From positions 1 through 38,186 of the forward strand of contig JANBPK010001538.1 of NCBI GenBank assembly GCA_027579435.1: DNA of 38,186 nt, written 5' to 3'. This document shows, one piece after another, positions 20,072-30,690 of the stretch; the stretch's first letter is position 1; each line of letters begins with the position of its first letter. This DNA is from Candolleomyces eurysporus (taxonomy: Eukaryota; Basidiomycota; Agaricomycetes; Agaricales; Psathyrellaceae). The notes beneath the pieces were generated by a model that searched no databases, was not told the origin of the DNA, and worked only from the letters and a program-made list of their open reading frames with translations. Position numbers and translations under genes: made by a program.

Positions 20072-20841
20072 TCATGCAGCGGATGTATCGTCAGACGGAC
20101 ATCTGCTGACACCGGGAACGTGGCGGGTGGATTAACGGTTGACGAGACGGACGATAGCATTATATACTTACCGAGTCAAGGCCTCGTAGCCGTAATACCC
20201 TGTATGTACGCCCCTCCGATTCCAACGATCGCTATTGCTGCTGGTAACCACCTGTGCTCCTAATAGATCGACTCAGAAGCTGCGCTGACTCGTAGCAACA
20301 TATGCTGCGGCGCTGTTGAGAGTGCGAGTCATCCATGATGTATCAGGAATTAAAAGTAAATAAATGAGCAACAAATTCGTTATGAAACTTACAAGGTAAC
20401 ATTAATGGCGATCTGCTGTGTGAAATCCGATGCCGGCGCAGATAAAGAGGTCTGTGAGTCGGGGAGGACTCAACGCCGTGCTGGGTCAACCGTCATCTTT
20501 ACCTGAGACCGAGACCATGACACAGGGGATTAAAGCGTAAGTACTTTCGGAGACATGCGAAAGGGCGGGGGCGGGCTCGTGGTTGATCCAAGTCAAGGCT
20601 GAAAGACTGCTAGCTTGCTGATGCGGTGTCGACCGGCTGATCCAGCACTTTCGACCGAGGAGTCGGATCAGCGCCGGCTTGACTGCGACGGACAGCATCG
20701 AGTTGACCTAGCCACAAGAAATAAACATTCGTTTGCGAGAAATAATAGTACACTGTAAGAGTCTGACGGCGAAAATAACTGAATAAATGACACAGAAAAA
20801 GAGAGACCGATGTGCGATACAAATACAGATAGAACGTGAGC
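20072..20841. other. Intergenic
   Basis: Lies upstream of the gene ending at 18758 and downstream of BTB copy 2, so it should hold the promoter of the former and the 3' region of the latter. No ORF with family features. TATA-like 'cattatatactta' near 20158-20170, on the strand reading away from the left gene, is a possible promoter element. Confidence 0.35.
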
Positions 20842-21980
20842 TTAGTTCTTGCCCCTCTTCTTCGTCGTCCTATCCTTCTTGTTCTTCTCGGGATTGGGGG
20901 CGTTTATGATCGGTACTTCCTCCCCAAGTTGAGGCGTCTCTGAAGATATGGCTCATGGTCAGCATCCTGGCTCAAGCTCTCACAAGACAATCGTATCACG
21001 ACTTACCGGCAGCTTTATCCCGACCATGACCCTCGCCACCACCGTTCAATCCATCGTCTCCGTCACCAAGGACATACGGCGGGAGCCCGAAGACCTTCTC
21101 AATCGTGGGGTACGTCTCTTCCTCTGTCATCCCCTCGGGAAGTGGACTCAAAGGGGGGTCATTACCACTAGCATCCGCCGGCGATCTCAAGAGCTCTCTG
21201 GCTTTGAAAACCCGGTACATGCGCTCGAACCCTAGCTCTGTGGCCTCTTCCTCGGTGGGCGTGAGGTCACGAGAGCACAGCTCGCCATACAAAGGGACCA
21301 AGTACTCGGGAGGGGCACCGTGGTCTTGATATAGCCGAATGCGCGTCACTAGGGGAACCTCTTTCTCGCGCCGCTTGAGCTCCCGTAAAGCAAAATCTTT
21401 GACGACAGGAAAATCCCACCGATGGGCGAGTCTCAAAATTGAAAACCAAGACGCTATCGGTGCGTCGTAGATGTCGTAGCGGCTAGGCAAGCCAAAAGAA
21501 TCAGATGTGAACCATCAAGCGAAATGCTGAGACGATAGAGCTACTTACGGGTTGTAGAAAACCCACAAGAACTGCTCAAACTCCTCAACGGTGACGTCGA
21601 GGATCCTGATCGGCCTGTCTTCGCTTCTACCCTTGGCATCTCCCACGGCTGGCTCCGGGGCAGCACCATTGGCGGGGGGATCGTCGAAGAACGTTCGAGC
21701 CTCCCTTTGAAAGAAATAAGAATGGATTTTAAATAAAACGTCGTCGATCTAGGATAGAATTAATTCGCGCATCGTCCATTGGTCAGTATAGACCAGGGGA
21801 GAGCATGGGTAGGGAACGCACCAGCACGAAGAGGTCTCCCCCGACCATGTAATACTTCTCGTGCTTGAGCACCCAACGGGATCCCCGACGAGAGGGGGTG
21901 GGAGAGCTTTCGGAACCTCTAAAGGAGCCGTTCAGCCCGCTTCCGCTGGGAGTTCTCCCCATGGGAGGCGACGAGGTCAT
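20842..21980 (-). CDS. BTB/POZ domain protein, copy 2
   Basis: Four exons, 21822-21980, 21549-21748, 21007-21482 and 20842-20939, join in frame to 310 aa. Introns are 73, 66 and 67 nt at the same positions and phases as in the copy at 1182-2314. Recognisable parts are 'YYMVGGDLFVL', 'DDVLFKIHSYFFQREARTFF', 'ILDVTVEEFEQFLWVFYNP', then 'IYDAPIASWFSILRLAHRWD' and 'FALRELKRREKEVPL', the usual order in basidiomycete BTB proteins, where the helical part after the BTB fold reads 'PEYLVPLYGELCSRDLTPTE'. The tail is Lys/Arg-rich ('EKNKKDRTTKKRGKN'), a likely nuclear-localisation patch. BTB proteins act through dimerisation and partner recruitment; the partner here is unknown. Similarity to copy 1 is high in the core and lower in the N-terminus and acidic linker. 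Confidence 0.87.
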
Positions 21981-23872
21981 AGAGGGTAGCTGCGGAGGAA
22001 GGTAGTTGATGATTCGAGCACAAAGAGAGTCGCCTAGGCGAAGAGAGCGTCTTTTGCGGAGCACACAGAAACAACTAGTCCTTGGATGCACCACAAGAAA
22101 GACGACCCACGAGAAGCTTGAGACCTAGAATCTGGTCTTATATATACGGCCATGCCGAATCACCTCGTGATGTGCCTGAGAGCTTCTTCGATTCGGCTTG
22201 ACTGAGTTTTGGGGTTCGAGCGTAGGAAGAGCGGGCACGAGGCCTATCCTCTTGCTATATCGGGAATATATCGGGAACGGATAATGCTGTGGGCGACCGA
22301 TAGGCGCCCGATCGATATATCGAAAAGGCATCGAAAAGACGTCGACTCAATGGCGTGTGGCCTGAGGAGCACAACTTGGAAGGGTATTTGTGTTTACGTT
22401 AGAGGTGGCGCATTATGGGTCAGGTAAAGAACAATGGAAACCACTTCCGCCGTGTCGAGGTGATTTGCTGTTCTGTAAAGGCTCGATCTGCTGAACGGTC
22501 GCCCAGAGAGACCTTGAAAGACGGGGAAAAGTAAGCATCGGGATGACTGAACGACATTATGGGGCCAACGATGTTCAAGTCCAATGACGATGTCAAGGCA
22601 AATAAACGGGGTCGAAACTCGCATCTTATCTTATCACCCTCGTGTGGGCGCGCCGCAGTCAAGGTTTGGGGTCTGCGGATTGTGCTTCGCGGTTTGAACT
22701 CAGCGAAAGTGTCAAAGGATTACTTATCGCGAAGCATATCACATGTACACCAGTACGTCAACGCACCAAAAGGTTCCCGAAATGAAGTTCATTATCCTCA
22801 TCAATATCTCGTACGTACAAATCCACCGTGGTATCACAGTTATCACGGAAGATGGGGCTAGAGGCAGCAGCGGACATCTTGACCTTCTACCTGTCACAAA
22901 TAACTCTCGCATGTCATATCATATCATACCACGATTAGAAGATTCAGCACCCTTTATGATAGATCGAGAAGGATCGAGCCCCAGTGTAATGACTGGTAGC
23001 CGAAGGACCATGGATCGGCCATTGAAACGTCGAGCCAGAATTGTTACCGAGCGCTGTTCGGAGACGGCCCGGGAGTATGATTAGCGCCCTTCGACTTCAT
23101 TCTGCCATTCTACCTACCAGCCTACCTACCTCCTTCGTTCTGGGGGGATCGAAGCTGGTAGTAGTGAGAAGAGGGCGGACCGGCCTACAGACTTTCCCTC
23201 AAACTTTCTTTCGTATTCGGCCTGTTTGCGTTCGCTAGAACCAACGCCACGGGTGTTCGATCGTTCGGCATTTTGGAGGGGGCAGGTATGAGATTGCTCA
23301 TCTCATTCGGTGGCTCCTGGTAGCTTCTCATTCATTTCGCATGATTTTCCATAGAAGGTTACGCGGGGCTGAGCGTCGAACATTGATCATTGATGGGATA
23401 TGGATTTCAGGAGCATCTGGGCGTTCAGCTGCACATCGCTCATGCTGCTGATGCGTGCATGTAGTCATACACGAATTGTTTCTCCAGTCAAAATTTGAGC
23501 AACAGAGTTTCGACTAGCACTCGCTTCTTAGGAATACAAGTGGGTGAATAGAAGTCTTTTGATGGCCGTGCTGAAAGCCTCAACAGCAAACGTGATTAAC
23601 TAAGACACAGGCGTTGTTGTTACGAGAATATATCCTATACTACTCACTGGGACGATATTTGAGGCCCTTTGAAAAAAAATAGGGGCACCCGAGCCCTGAG
23701 ATTGAAGGCCTGGGACGAGATTCGTCAGGGTCATTGCGCTTCATATCGTCGCTCTCCCCAACTGTATCTTCTCTTTCTTTAGATAAATGGACAGGTCCGA
23801 CAAAAGAAATGTTCTCGTATCCTTGTACTCATGATAGACCATTGATAACGATATGGAACTCTTGCGACAGAC
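21981..23872. other. Intergenic: BTB copy 2 promoter, then unassigned
   Basis: The first 0.7 kb resembles 2315-3100 and includes the TATA-like block at 22138-22147. From 22.7 to 23.5 kb I see no gene. From about 23559 the sequence belongs to the right-hand tandem duplication (matching 25857 onward) and includes the upstream region of the dead 7TM copy 4. Confidence 0.45.
22138..22147 (-). promoter_or_regulatory. TATA-like box of BTB copy 2
   Basis: GTATATATAA on the minus strand, about 160 nt upstream of the ATG at 21980, followed on the plus strand by ggccatgccgaatcac, which is nearly the same as the block beside the TATA element of BTB copy 1. Conservation between the two copies is the evidence. 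Confidence 0.45.
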
Positions 23873-25180
23873 ATGGCTGAGGCTTCTGCAGCTGATATGA
23901 ACATTGTCGCAATGTCTGTGTGCCAACGCCAGCTTCGTCTGTGTAGATGAGGCTGGTGCGTCATTTCTTGCTATGACGAGTTGGACGCTCACCTATGCAT
24001 TTCCAATGTTCTCCGATGTAGGTATCCACTTTTTCATGACCCTGTATTGCCTTTTCGTCGTCGTCGAGACAGCGAAGGAGCTCAGACGTGGTCGTACACG
24101 ATACATTGCGTTAGGTTTCATCATTACGGTATCGAATATCTTCCACGTTGCACTCCCCGAATCACGGAGCTCCAGAGCTCTGTTTGAAGTTGGGTCACCT
24201 GCCTCATGGATTGAGATGTACCAGAAGTATGGGGAGTGGTGGGCTAGATTTGCCAGTACGGGTGCGACTAGAGCGATCACAGTTATTGGTACATTCTCCA
24301 ACTCCTAGATTGTTTACAAAATTTCAATTCAATAGGAACTCCATTTGCTCAGTTGTATCAATACTACGTGGTGTGGTCGTACCGACGATGGCTGATTGCT
24401 CTTCTCATCCTCACGTATCTTGCTCGCATCTGTACGTCCCGCAGCATTAGCCTTCTTGGCAAGCCCAATACCATTGAGATAACTCTGGGGCATGGTTATC
24501 TTCTCCGTCTCCATCCCAGAGCCAAATGGAATACCAAACGTTGACTATGAAGCAGCCTGGAAGCTCGTCGTCTGTTAAAACGCAATGGTAACAGGTCGTC
24601 TCTTTTCCTTCACCTTATTATGGCCCGTCGTAGCCTAGCCAAGATACTTTAACAATTATAACATGAATACGCTTTCCATGGCAAAAGCAATCGCCGTCTG
24701 GCAGAGGCGTATACCGGAGTTGTGGGAATCCTCATCGAGTCAGCTCTCACGCTCGACGTGTTTGGGATCGTCAACGCGGCATCGGTGGTTGCAGGCGCAG
24801 CGAGAGAGGCGGCGGATGCATAAGTTGGCTGTGATGTTGCGATCAAAGTGTTCGAATCCTTGCTCCTCGCGTTCATTGTGAATGGTCGGTCATACTATCG
24901 CTAGTGTTTAGAGCGTCTATTAACCACTACGCCCTCCTAGGTCCTTTCTCCCCGTATGACCATCTTCAAACTGACTACAGGTCGCTCATGGTCCGGGAAA
25001 CCTGCATCCATCGATAGCAACCCGTCGAACCCATTTGCGCACGACCCGATCGAATCGGGCTATCGGCAAGGCAAATTAGGAACGGAGCGCTCAAGGATGT
25101 GGAGGGTATTTGACTATTGCCACTTCTCCCACTTTCAGGAACGGTGTGAAGACGTCTTCGAAGCTGTTTCTTCAAGCTAG
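23873..25180 (+). pseudogene. 7TM membrane protein, copy 4 (decayed)
   Basis: A more distant member of the same superfamily. Recognisable pieces in order are 'CANASFVCVDEAG' (exon 1, out of frame with the ATG at 23873), 'GIHFFMTLYCLFVVVETAKE' onward to 'ITVIG' (exon 2, 24012 to about 24290), 'LYQYYVVWSYRRWLIALLIL' (exon 3, ending about 24432), 'NAMVTGRLF' and 'TGVVGILIESALTLDVFGI' (exon 4 relics), and 'LSPRMTIFKLTTGRSW' (last exon, to a stop at 25178-25180). Stops interrupt exon 4 after 'WKLVV' and again within 'AADA.VGCDVAIK', and exon 1 is frameshifted. Boundaries are approximate. Confidence 0.75.
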
Positions 25181-25648
25181 CATTAATAGGGACTGTATAT
25201 TTAAATGCGAAGTGAGATACCGTGGTTGGGGTGTCAAATGAAGTTATCATCATGCATTACGAATGGAAGGAGCTTGCGGTTCATCAGGAGGTAGTCGGAG
25301 TCTATATGCTAACCAACAACAAATGTAACGGTAGTTTTCGGGCTGATTTCCTCGACAGGCACGGGCGCGTATCACCACTCAATGGTGGGATGTGAGTCCT
25401 TCCCGCCCCGTGACTACCGACCTCGACATTACCATCAAGACATCATCTGCTGGGACGCGNAAAAACGCCAAGCTCTTACACTTCATATGACAAGCAGTGG
25501 GTCCACTACGCGTTATTCAGCGGCCATGAGCGGACTCGAATACGTATCTAAGATGGCTTACTTTGAATTATACTGAACTCAACAACTGGTCTGTTTTCCG
25601 CTTTATTCGTCTGGAACGACTCCTCCTCCCTCCCAACGTCTACTTGCA

Positions 25649-25903
25649 ATGCAGCTTCGCCTCTTATTCGCTCTCTTCTCCATTCTTTCTCCCTGGGCTT
25701 TAGCCCTTCCTTCCAACAGGTTGAATCTTGAAAGTCGGTCAGAGGTCGACTTGCCAAAGCGGGATGACCTTGCCGGTTCACCGAGTGTTGTGGCCAGGAA
25801 TCTCGACTCGGTTGACGACAGAATCAGGGAGATGGTCATCAGAGAGCTCCTTGCTCTGTTGATCGCCGTGCTAAAAACCTCAACAGCAAACGTAATCGAC
25901 TAG
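25649..25903 (+). pseudogene. Truncated copy of the small secreted protein gene
   Basis: An 84-codon open frame. Its first 70 codons nearly duplicate the gene at 27423-28263: signal peptide 'MQLRLLFALFSILSPWALA', the Kex2-type site 'LPKRDD', and 'SVDDRIREMVIRELLA'. After that it enters the tandem-duplication junction and continues with 14 unrelated codons before a stop. The remaining three exons of the full gene are absent. It could still make a short secreted peptide, since both the signal and the Kex2 site are intact, but the simplest view is a truncated duplicate. Confidence 0.72.
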
Positions 25904-26172
25904 ATAGAGTCAAATAAATGGACACAGGCTTTGTTGCTGCGAGAGCCTAGTCTGTACTAATCACTGTAATGATGTCAGGTATGGGCACCCTAGCCCTGAA
26001 ATTGAAGGCCTGGGACGAGATCTGCCGGGGTCATTGCGTTTCATATCGTCGCTCCCCAATTGTATGTTATCCTTCTTTATAGATAAATGGACAGGTGCGA
26101 CGAAACAAATACCTGGGTATCCTTGAACTCACGATAGGCCATCGTTTACGATTCGACACTTCTGCGACGGAC

Positions 26173-27079
26173 GTGGCTGAGGCTTCTGCATCTGATATGA
26201 ACATTGTCGCACAGTCTGCCGCGGAATGGCACGTGTAGACGAGGCTGGCGCATCATTGTTTGCTATGGCGAGGTGGACGTTCACCTAGGGATTTCCAATG
26301 TTCTTATGTAAATATCCACTAATTTATGGCCCTGTATAGCTTCTCCGTCGTCCTCGAGTCACCGAAGCCGCTCACTCAATACATTGTGTTGGGCTTCATC
26401 ATGACGGTATTGAATGTCTTCCACGTTGCACTTGCCGAATCACGGAGCTTCAGAGCTCTGTTCGAAGCTGGTTCACCTGCCGCGTGGATTGAGATACATC
26501 AAAAGTATAGGCATTGGTGGGCCAGATTTGCCAGTATAAGCGCAGCCACGGCGATCACAATTACCGGTGTGTTCTCTGACTCTCAGATTGTTTCCAAGAT
26601 TTGAGTTCAATAGGAGCTCCGTTTCCTCGATCGTATTAATACTACGTGTGTGGTCGCATCTACGATGGCTGGTTGCGCTTCCCATCCTCGCGTATCTTGC
26701 TCACATCTGTACGCCCCGTACCATTTATAACGTTCGACGTGTTTGGGATTATCATTGGTCGTTGCAGGCCCGGCGAGAGAAGCGATGGATGCATAAGTTG
26801 GCTATGGTGTTGCGATTAGTGTGTTCGGGCACTTGCTCCTCGCATTCATTGTGAGTAGTCATACTATCGCTGGTGTTTGGAGCCACTACGTTCCCTCAGG
26901 TCCTTTCTTCCTATATGATCATCTTCAAAGTGACTGCAGGTCGCTCATGGCTTGTGAAACCTCCATTTGTCGAACCCCATTGCGTTTGCGCACTACCCAA
27001 TCGAGTCGGCAGATTCGGAAGCGCTCATTAGGAACGGAGAGCTCAAAGGAGCTTGACTGTTGCCACTTCTCCCATTTTT
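26173..27079 (+). pseudogene. 7TM membrane protein, copy 5 (decayed)
   Basis: Tandem duplicate of copy 4. The start is lost (ATG at 23873 corresponds to GTG at 26173). The loop after TM1 lost the 'RRGRTR' residues. Exon 3 has a stop and frameshift where copy 4 reads 'LYQYYVVWSYRRW'. Most of exon 4 is deleted, joining the end of exon 3 to the 'FDVFGI' segment. It shares with copy 4 the TAA inside 'A.VG', so that stop was present before duplication. The last exon begins 'LSSYMIIFKVTAGRSW' and is cut short. Clearly nonfunctional; boundaries approximate. Confidence 0.78.
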
Positions 27080-27422
27080 AGAAACGATGTTGTTCTAACC
27101 AACAACAAATGTAACGCTGGTTTTTATGCTGGTTTCCTCGACGGGGCACGAGCGCGTATCACCCGTCGGTCGCCGGATGTGGGTCCTTCCCGTCCCGTCA
27201 CCACCGACTGCGACGTTTCCATCAAGAAATCATCTCCGAGGAGGCGAGCTCTTACACCTATATGACATGCGTGGGTCCATTGCGCGGTATTCAGCGGGCA
27301 TGAGCGGACTCCGATACATATTTAAGATGGCTTACTTTGAATTATACTGAGCTCAACAGCTGGTCTGTTTTCCGCCTTATTCGTCTGGAACGACTGCTCC
27401 TCTCTCCCAACGTCTACTTGTA

Positions 27423-28263
27423 ATGCAGCTTCGTCTCTTCTTCATCCTCTTCTCCATTTTTTCTCCCTGGGCTTTGGCCCTCCCTTCCAACAGGTTGAAT
27501 CTTGGAAGTCGGTCAAAAGTCGACTTGCCAAAGCGGGATGACCTTGCCGGTTCACCGAGTGTTGTGGCCAGGAATCTCGACTCAGTTGACGACAGAATCA
27601 GGGAGATGGTCATCAGAGAGCTCCTTGCTCAGTACAGCATTGGAGACCTTGAGGGAAGAGATTTAGAGGATATCCATTCGCGTTTGGTAGCAGAAATCGC
27701 CGGCGGCATTGCCGAGGTGGGCATGGCCGCCTACAAGGCCATCAAAGGAAGCATTGAGAAGGATAAGAAGGTCAGCTCTTGAAACTTTCTGCAATAATAC
27801 CTAGGATTATTAACGTTTGCTTACACGACGTCTACAGTTGCGGGGCGAGTACACTCAGAAGGTTGCTCAGGAAGCGAGGAAGCAGTTTGGAAAAGGGATG
27901 AATGTGATTGTCACAAAGGCAGACAAAAACGCAGGGAAAATCAAGGGAGATCACAAGCACAAAGTTGTCACCTACAAGCCGGCTCTTGGAGCACCTGTCA
28001 AGTAAGACATCTAGTCAAACAGTCGGCAAACTATCAGGAGTACTCATTGCTCGCCTTCGTTCCCGCTCACAGATACAACGTCTACGCGTGCAAGAACTGC
28101 CAGTACACGAAGAAAGGGGATGGAGGTCGTCTGAACGTGAGTCATCTGATCAGTTACTCTACCTGTGAAACCAACAGGCTTACTGTTAGTCTCATAGTGG
28201 TCATACTTAGGCACAGGCGGGCAGAGGAAGGGGAATACAATCACGTTTGGGAAGAAGAAGTAG
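27423..28263 (+). CDS. Small secreted protein with Kex2 site
   Basis: Four exons, 27423-27770, 27838-28001, 28073-28136 and 28225-28263, give 204 aa. The acceptor of the last exon is uncertain (alternatives end further right); the chosen one ends '...NTITFGKKK'. Residues 1-20 form a signal peptide ('MQLRLFFILFSIFSPWALA'). A Lys-Arg at 'LPKRDD' near residue 39 is a typical Kex2 processing site. The mature part has an amphipathic helix ('EDIHSRLVAEIAGGIAEVGM'), a basic middle ('ARKQFGKGMNVIVTKADK') and one CxxC pair in 'YACKNCQYTKKGDGG', which could form a disulphide or bind metal. The gene is intact, unlike its partial copy at 25649. Family unknown; secreted effectors and cell-surface proteins look like this, but no role can be assigned. 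Confidence 0.78.
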
Positions 28264-28739
28264 TGGATGGGGGTTCATGACTGGGCGAAGGCACATGTGA
28301 TAGTGTAGTAGGCAACGGGCTGCAGTACACTTGGAGGGATTCGCCAATATTTATAAGTTTTGCTTACGTTCATGCGCGAGAGCAAAATAAAATGGTCCGA
28401 GCTGCTGAGCTTTGAGAACTTCATTCTGCGCATGCCGTCCGTCGGAGACGAAGAAATGCTGTCTCAATTTTCAGTACATGATTTATACAGCATTGTACTC
28501 AGAAGTTCGGGGTTTTAGCTGGAGTGGTCTAGGTGTAAAACATCTATCCCGCAGATGACTTACCTGTGTTTAGGGTGTGGAGTATTATAAGGTCTATGCA
28601 ACCGCCAACGCCGCGTCGAAGAGCTATAGGGTGGGGAGGATACCACCAACCAATTTTCCATGTCTGCTTTGACCCGATTTCTACGACTCAGTTCATCTCA
28701 TGAACTGCATATACAACCTTCCTTAACAATCAAACGGAA
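28264..28739. other. Intergenic
   Basis: No coding sequence recognised between the secreted protein gene and the possible secreted ORF at 28740. Confidence 0.5.
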
Positions 28740-29079
28740 ATGCTTGTGTCAACGTTCCTTGTTTGCGTCCTCATGGTTGCTACCCATGCTGATTGTCTGA
28801 ATCAACAAGATGGAGGCATATGATCAAGACATGGACCTATTGGTGCGCAGAACTTCCTCTTCGTATATGGACCCGTTCTCCGCACAAGTTGCGCTTCGTC
28901 ATCGGAGAAACCTACCTGTTGCAGATATGATGGGCGTAAAGCCAGAAGGGGGCGATTTCGGGAATAAAGATAGAAACTCGCGAAATCATCTAGAAGCTTC
29001 GCTGGACTTGAATGTGCAATCTATTTTGGAAGAAGTAGGGTTCCAAACACCTCTTATCACCGTGCAATCTTGGGCTTAG
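28740..29079 (+). pseudogene. Possible frameshifted secreted-protein gene
   Basis: From 28740 one frame reads a good signal peptide ('MLVSTFLVCVLMVATHADC') and stops after 27 codons. The next frame over is open from 28810 to 29079 ('MEAYDQDMDLLVRRTSSSYM' to 'PLITVQSWA'), hydrophilic and mature-like, and the two overlap. A single-base indel near 28800 would join them into one secreted protein of about 113 aa. This could be a pseudogene, a sequencing error, or two unrelated ORFs. The open part alone has no recognised family. Confidence 0.35.
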
Positions 29080-29471
29080 CCCAAAGAGATCGATGAAGCA
29101 GGGCTCTAGGCTTCTCTACCATTAGCACTCCTGGATATAAAACTACTTGAATATCAAGCTATCTTCCTATCGCTCAATCGTATCTGTGCTTCAGTTACCT
29201 GACTCCTCAAAGCTCGTCATCATGACCATCGCGGCGATCACTTGTGAGATTCTATCAGTCAAATCAGAACTCGTTCAGTCCGTCCTTTCACCTATCTCAG
29301 GGGCATATCATATCATAGTAATGGCACAAGGTCCTCAGCCGACCCTAAGTTACATGTGTCGTACACATAGAAGCGAAATCATGAAGATTTAGGAACCGTG
29401 TGAAACTTGACCATCTACAGGCAGTTAAAAAGATATGGATGGCCATTACGATACACAAGCCTTCCTCAGCC

Positions 29472-30690
29472 ATGAGTGCTCATACGAGCGATCACCTCAT
29501 CCTTGTCGACGCTCGGGCTATCTATGCAAACTACTCTCTGACTATGGTCGAGATCGGTGCGTCGGAAACCCATGGAAGTTGTTGCATAAAGGTTTACGTT
29601 TCCGTACCAGGTGTTCACATTTTTATGGCTCTCTATGGTGTTTCGGTGTTTCTGGAGGCGCCTAGGAGCCAAAGGAAAGGCAGGAGGAGATACGTATTTG
29701 CAAGTTTTGTCATAACGGCACTGTCTGCGCTTTCTGCGTCCCTTGACATGGCCGAGTACTTTCAAGCGCTCTTTTCCTCAAGCTCTGCTCAGAATTTTGT
29801 GGAACTCACCAGTACCAATCGTCTCGATGACTGGAAAAGACTGCTCAGCGGAACGAGCTTTGGGGTTGTTGTACTGATAGGAGATGCTCTACTGGTGCGT
29901 GAGACGTTCAATCGAATTGGCCAAATGACTCATGATTCGCGCGTCGAAACGCAGGTTTATCGCTGCTATATTATCTTCGTGGACTACTGGTGGGTGACAA
30001 TTCTACCCGCAATGACTTGTTTGTCCGCGATAGGTACGTCGTGCTGGCGGTATCAAGAACATCTTAAATTGACTGCTCTCTCATAAACGCTAGTACTCTT
30101 CATGCTTTATATCTACCTATCCTGCGTGAGCTCCGATGCCAGGCCATACTCAAGCGCCTCCAGTTTGCTAATCGTTTCAACCAATTTTATGGTAACAACC
30201 CTCATCACATCTCGCCTTCTTCGCGCAAGGCGGTCCTTGTCGGAGCTCGTGCCACTGGCATCCAAGGATTTGCAACTCTACACCGGGGTTGTTGCCATTC
30301 TAATCGAGTCGGCTCTTCCTCTCAGCATTTTTGGAATTATTGCAGCGGTATTGGCGCAGGTCTCCACCCTGAAATTGTCCAACCCGTCTGAGGCATCTCT
30401 AGTATGTTACATCCTATTCACGGGCCTTTTCTACTCCTTCTGCGTAAGTCCTAGTTTTTGATACTTAATGATCATCCCTCCAACATGATATCTTTCAGAC
30501 GCTATCCCCACACATGATCATATTCCGCGTCACTATTGGTCGATCCTTTACGAAGTTTCCTCCCGAGTGCCCCTTCTCCCGATCTAGTTTCAAATTGGAG
30601 CTCGGCAGGAGCCCTGTCTCAAGCCGTGAACCAACCTCAATCTTCACTCCAAACGACGGTATCGGGGACAAAGTCAGCGTTTCGGAATAG
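29472..30690 (+). CDS. Orphan seven-transmembrane protein, copy 6
   Basis: Five exons, 29472-29556, 29611-29894, 29955-30033, 30094-30443 and 30499-30690, join in frame to 329 aa. Exon 1 (85 nt) and exon 3 (79 nt) equal those of copies 2 and 3, and all phases agree although this copy is on the opposite strand. Seven membrane segments are visible, with 'VYRCYIIFVDYWWVTILPAM' at TM3-TM4, 'VVAILIESALPLSIFGIIAA' in TM6 and 'LSPHMIIFRVTIGRSFTKF' at the tail. The tail (about 45 residues after that motif) differs completely from copies 2 and 3. The positive-inside pattern again predicts an outside N-terminus. An upstream in-frame ATG at 29400 exists, but the start at 29472 matches the paralogues. 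No lesions. Confidence 0.88.

Larger units (their letters stand above)
23559..27640. repeat. Right-hand tandem duplication (7TM relic plus secreted gene)
   Basis: Two units in direct order, about 23559-25856 and 25857-27640. Each begins with 'gccgtgct.aaa.cctcaacagcaaacgt', carries a decayed 7TM gene and ends in the small secreted protein gene. Unit 1 joins unit 2 inside the first exon of the secreted gene at about 25857: the sequence follows the full-length gene up to 'ctccttgctc' and then switches to the unit start. Unit 2 is shorter because most of one 7TM exon and other stretches are missing. Confidence 0.82.
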
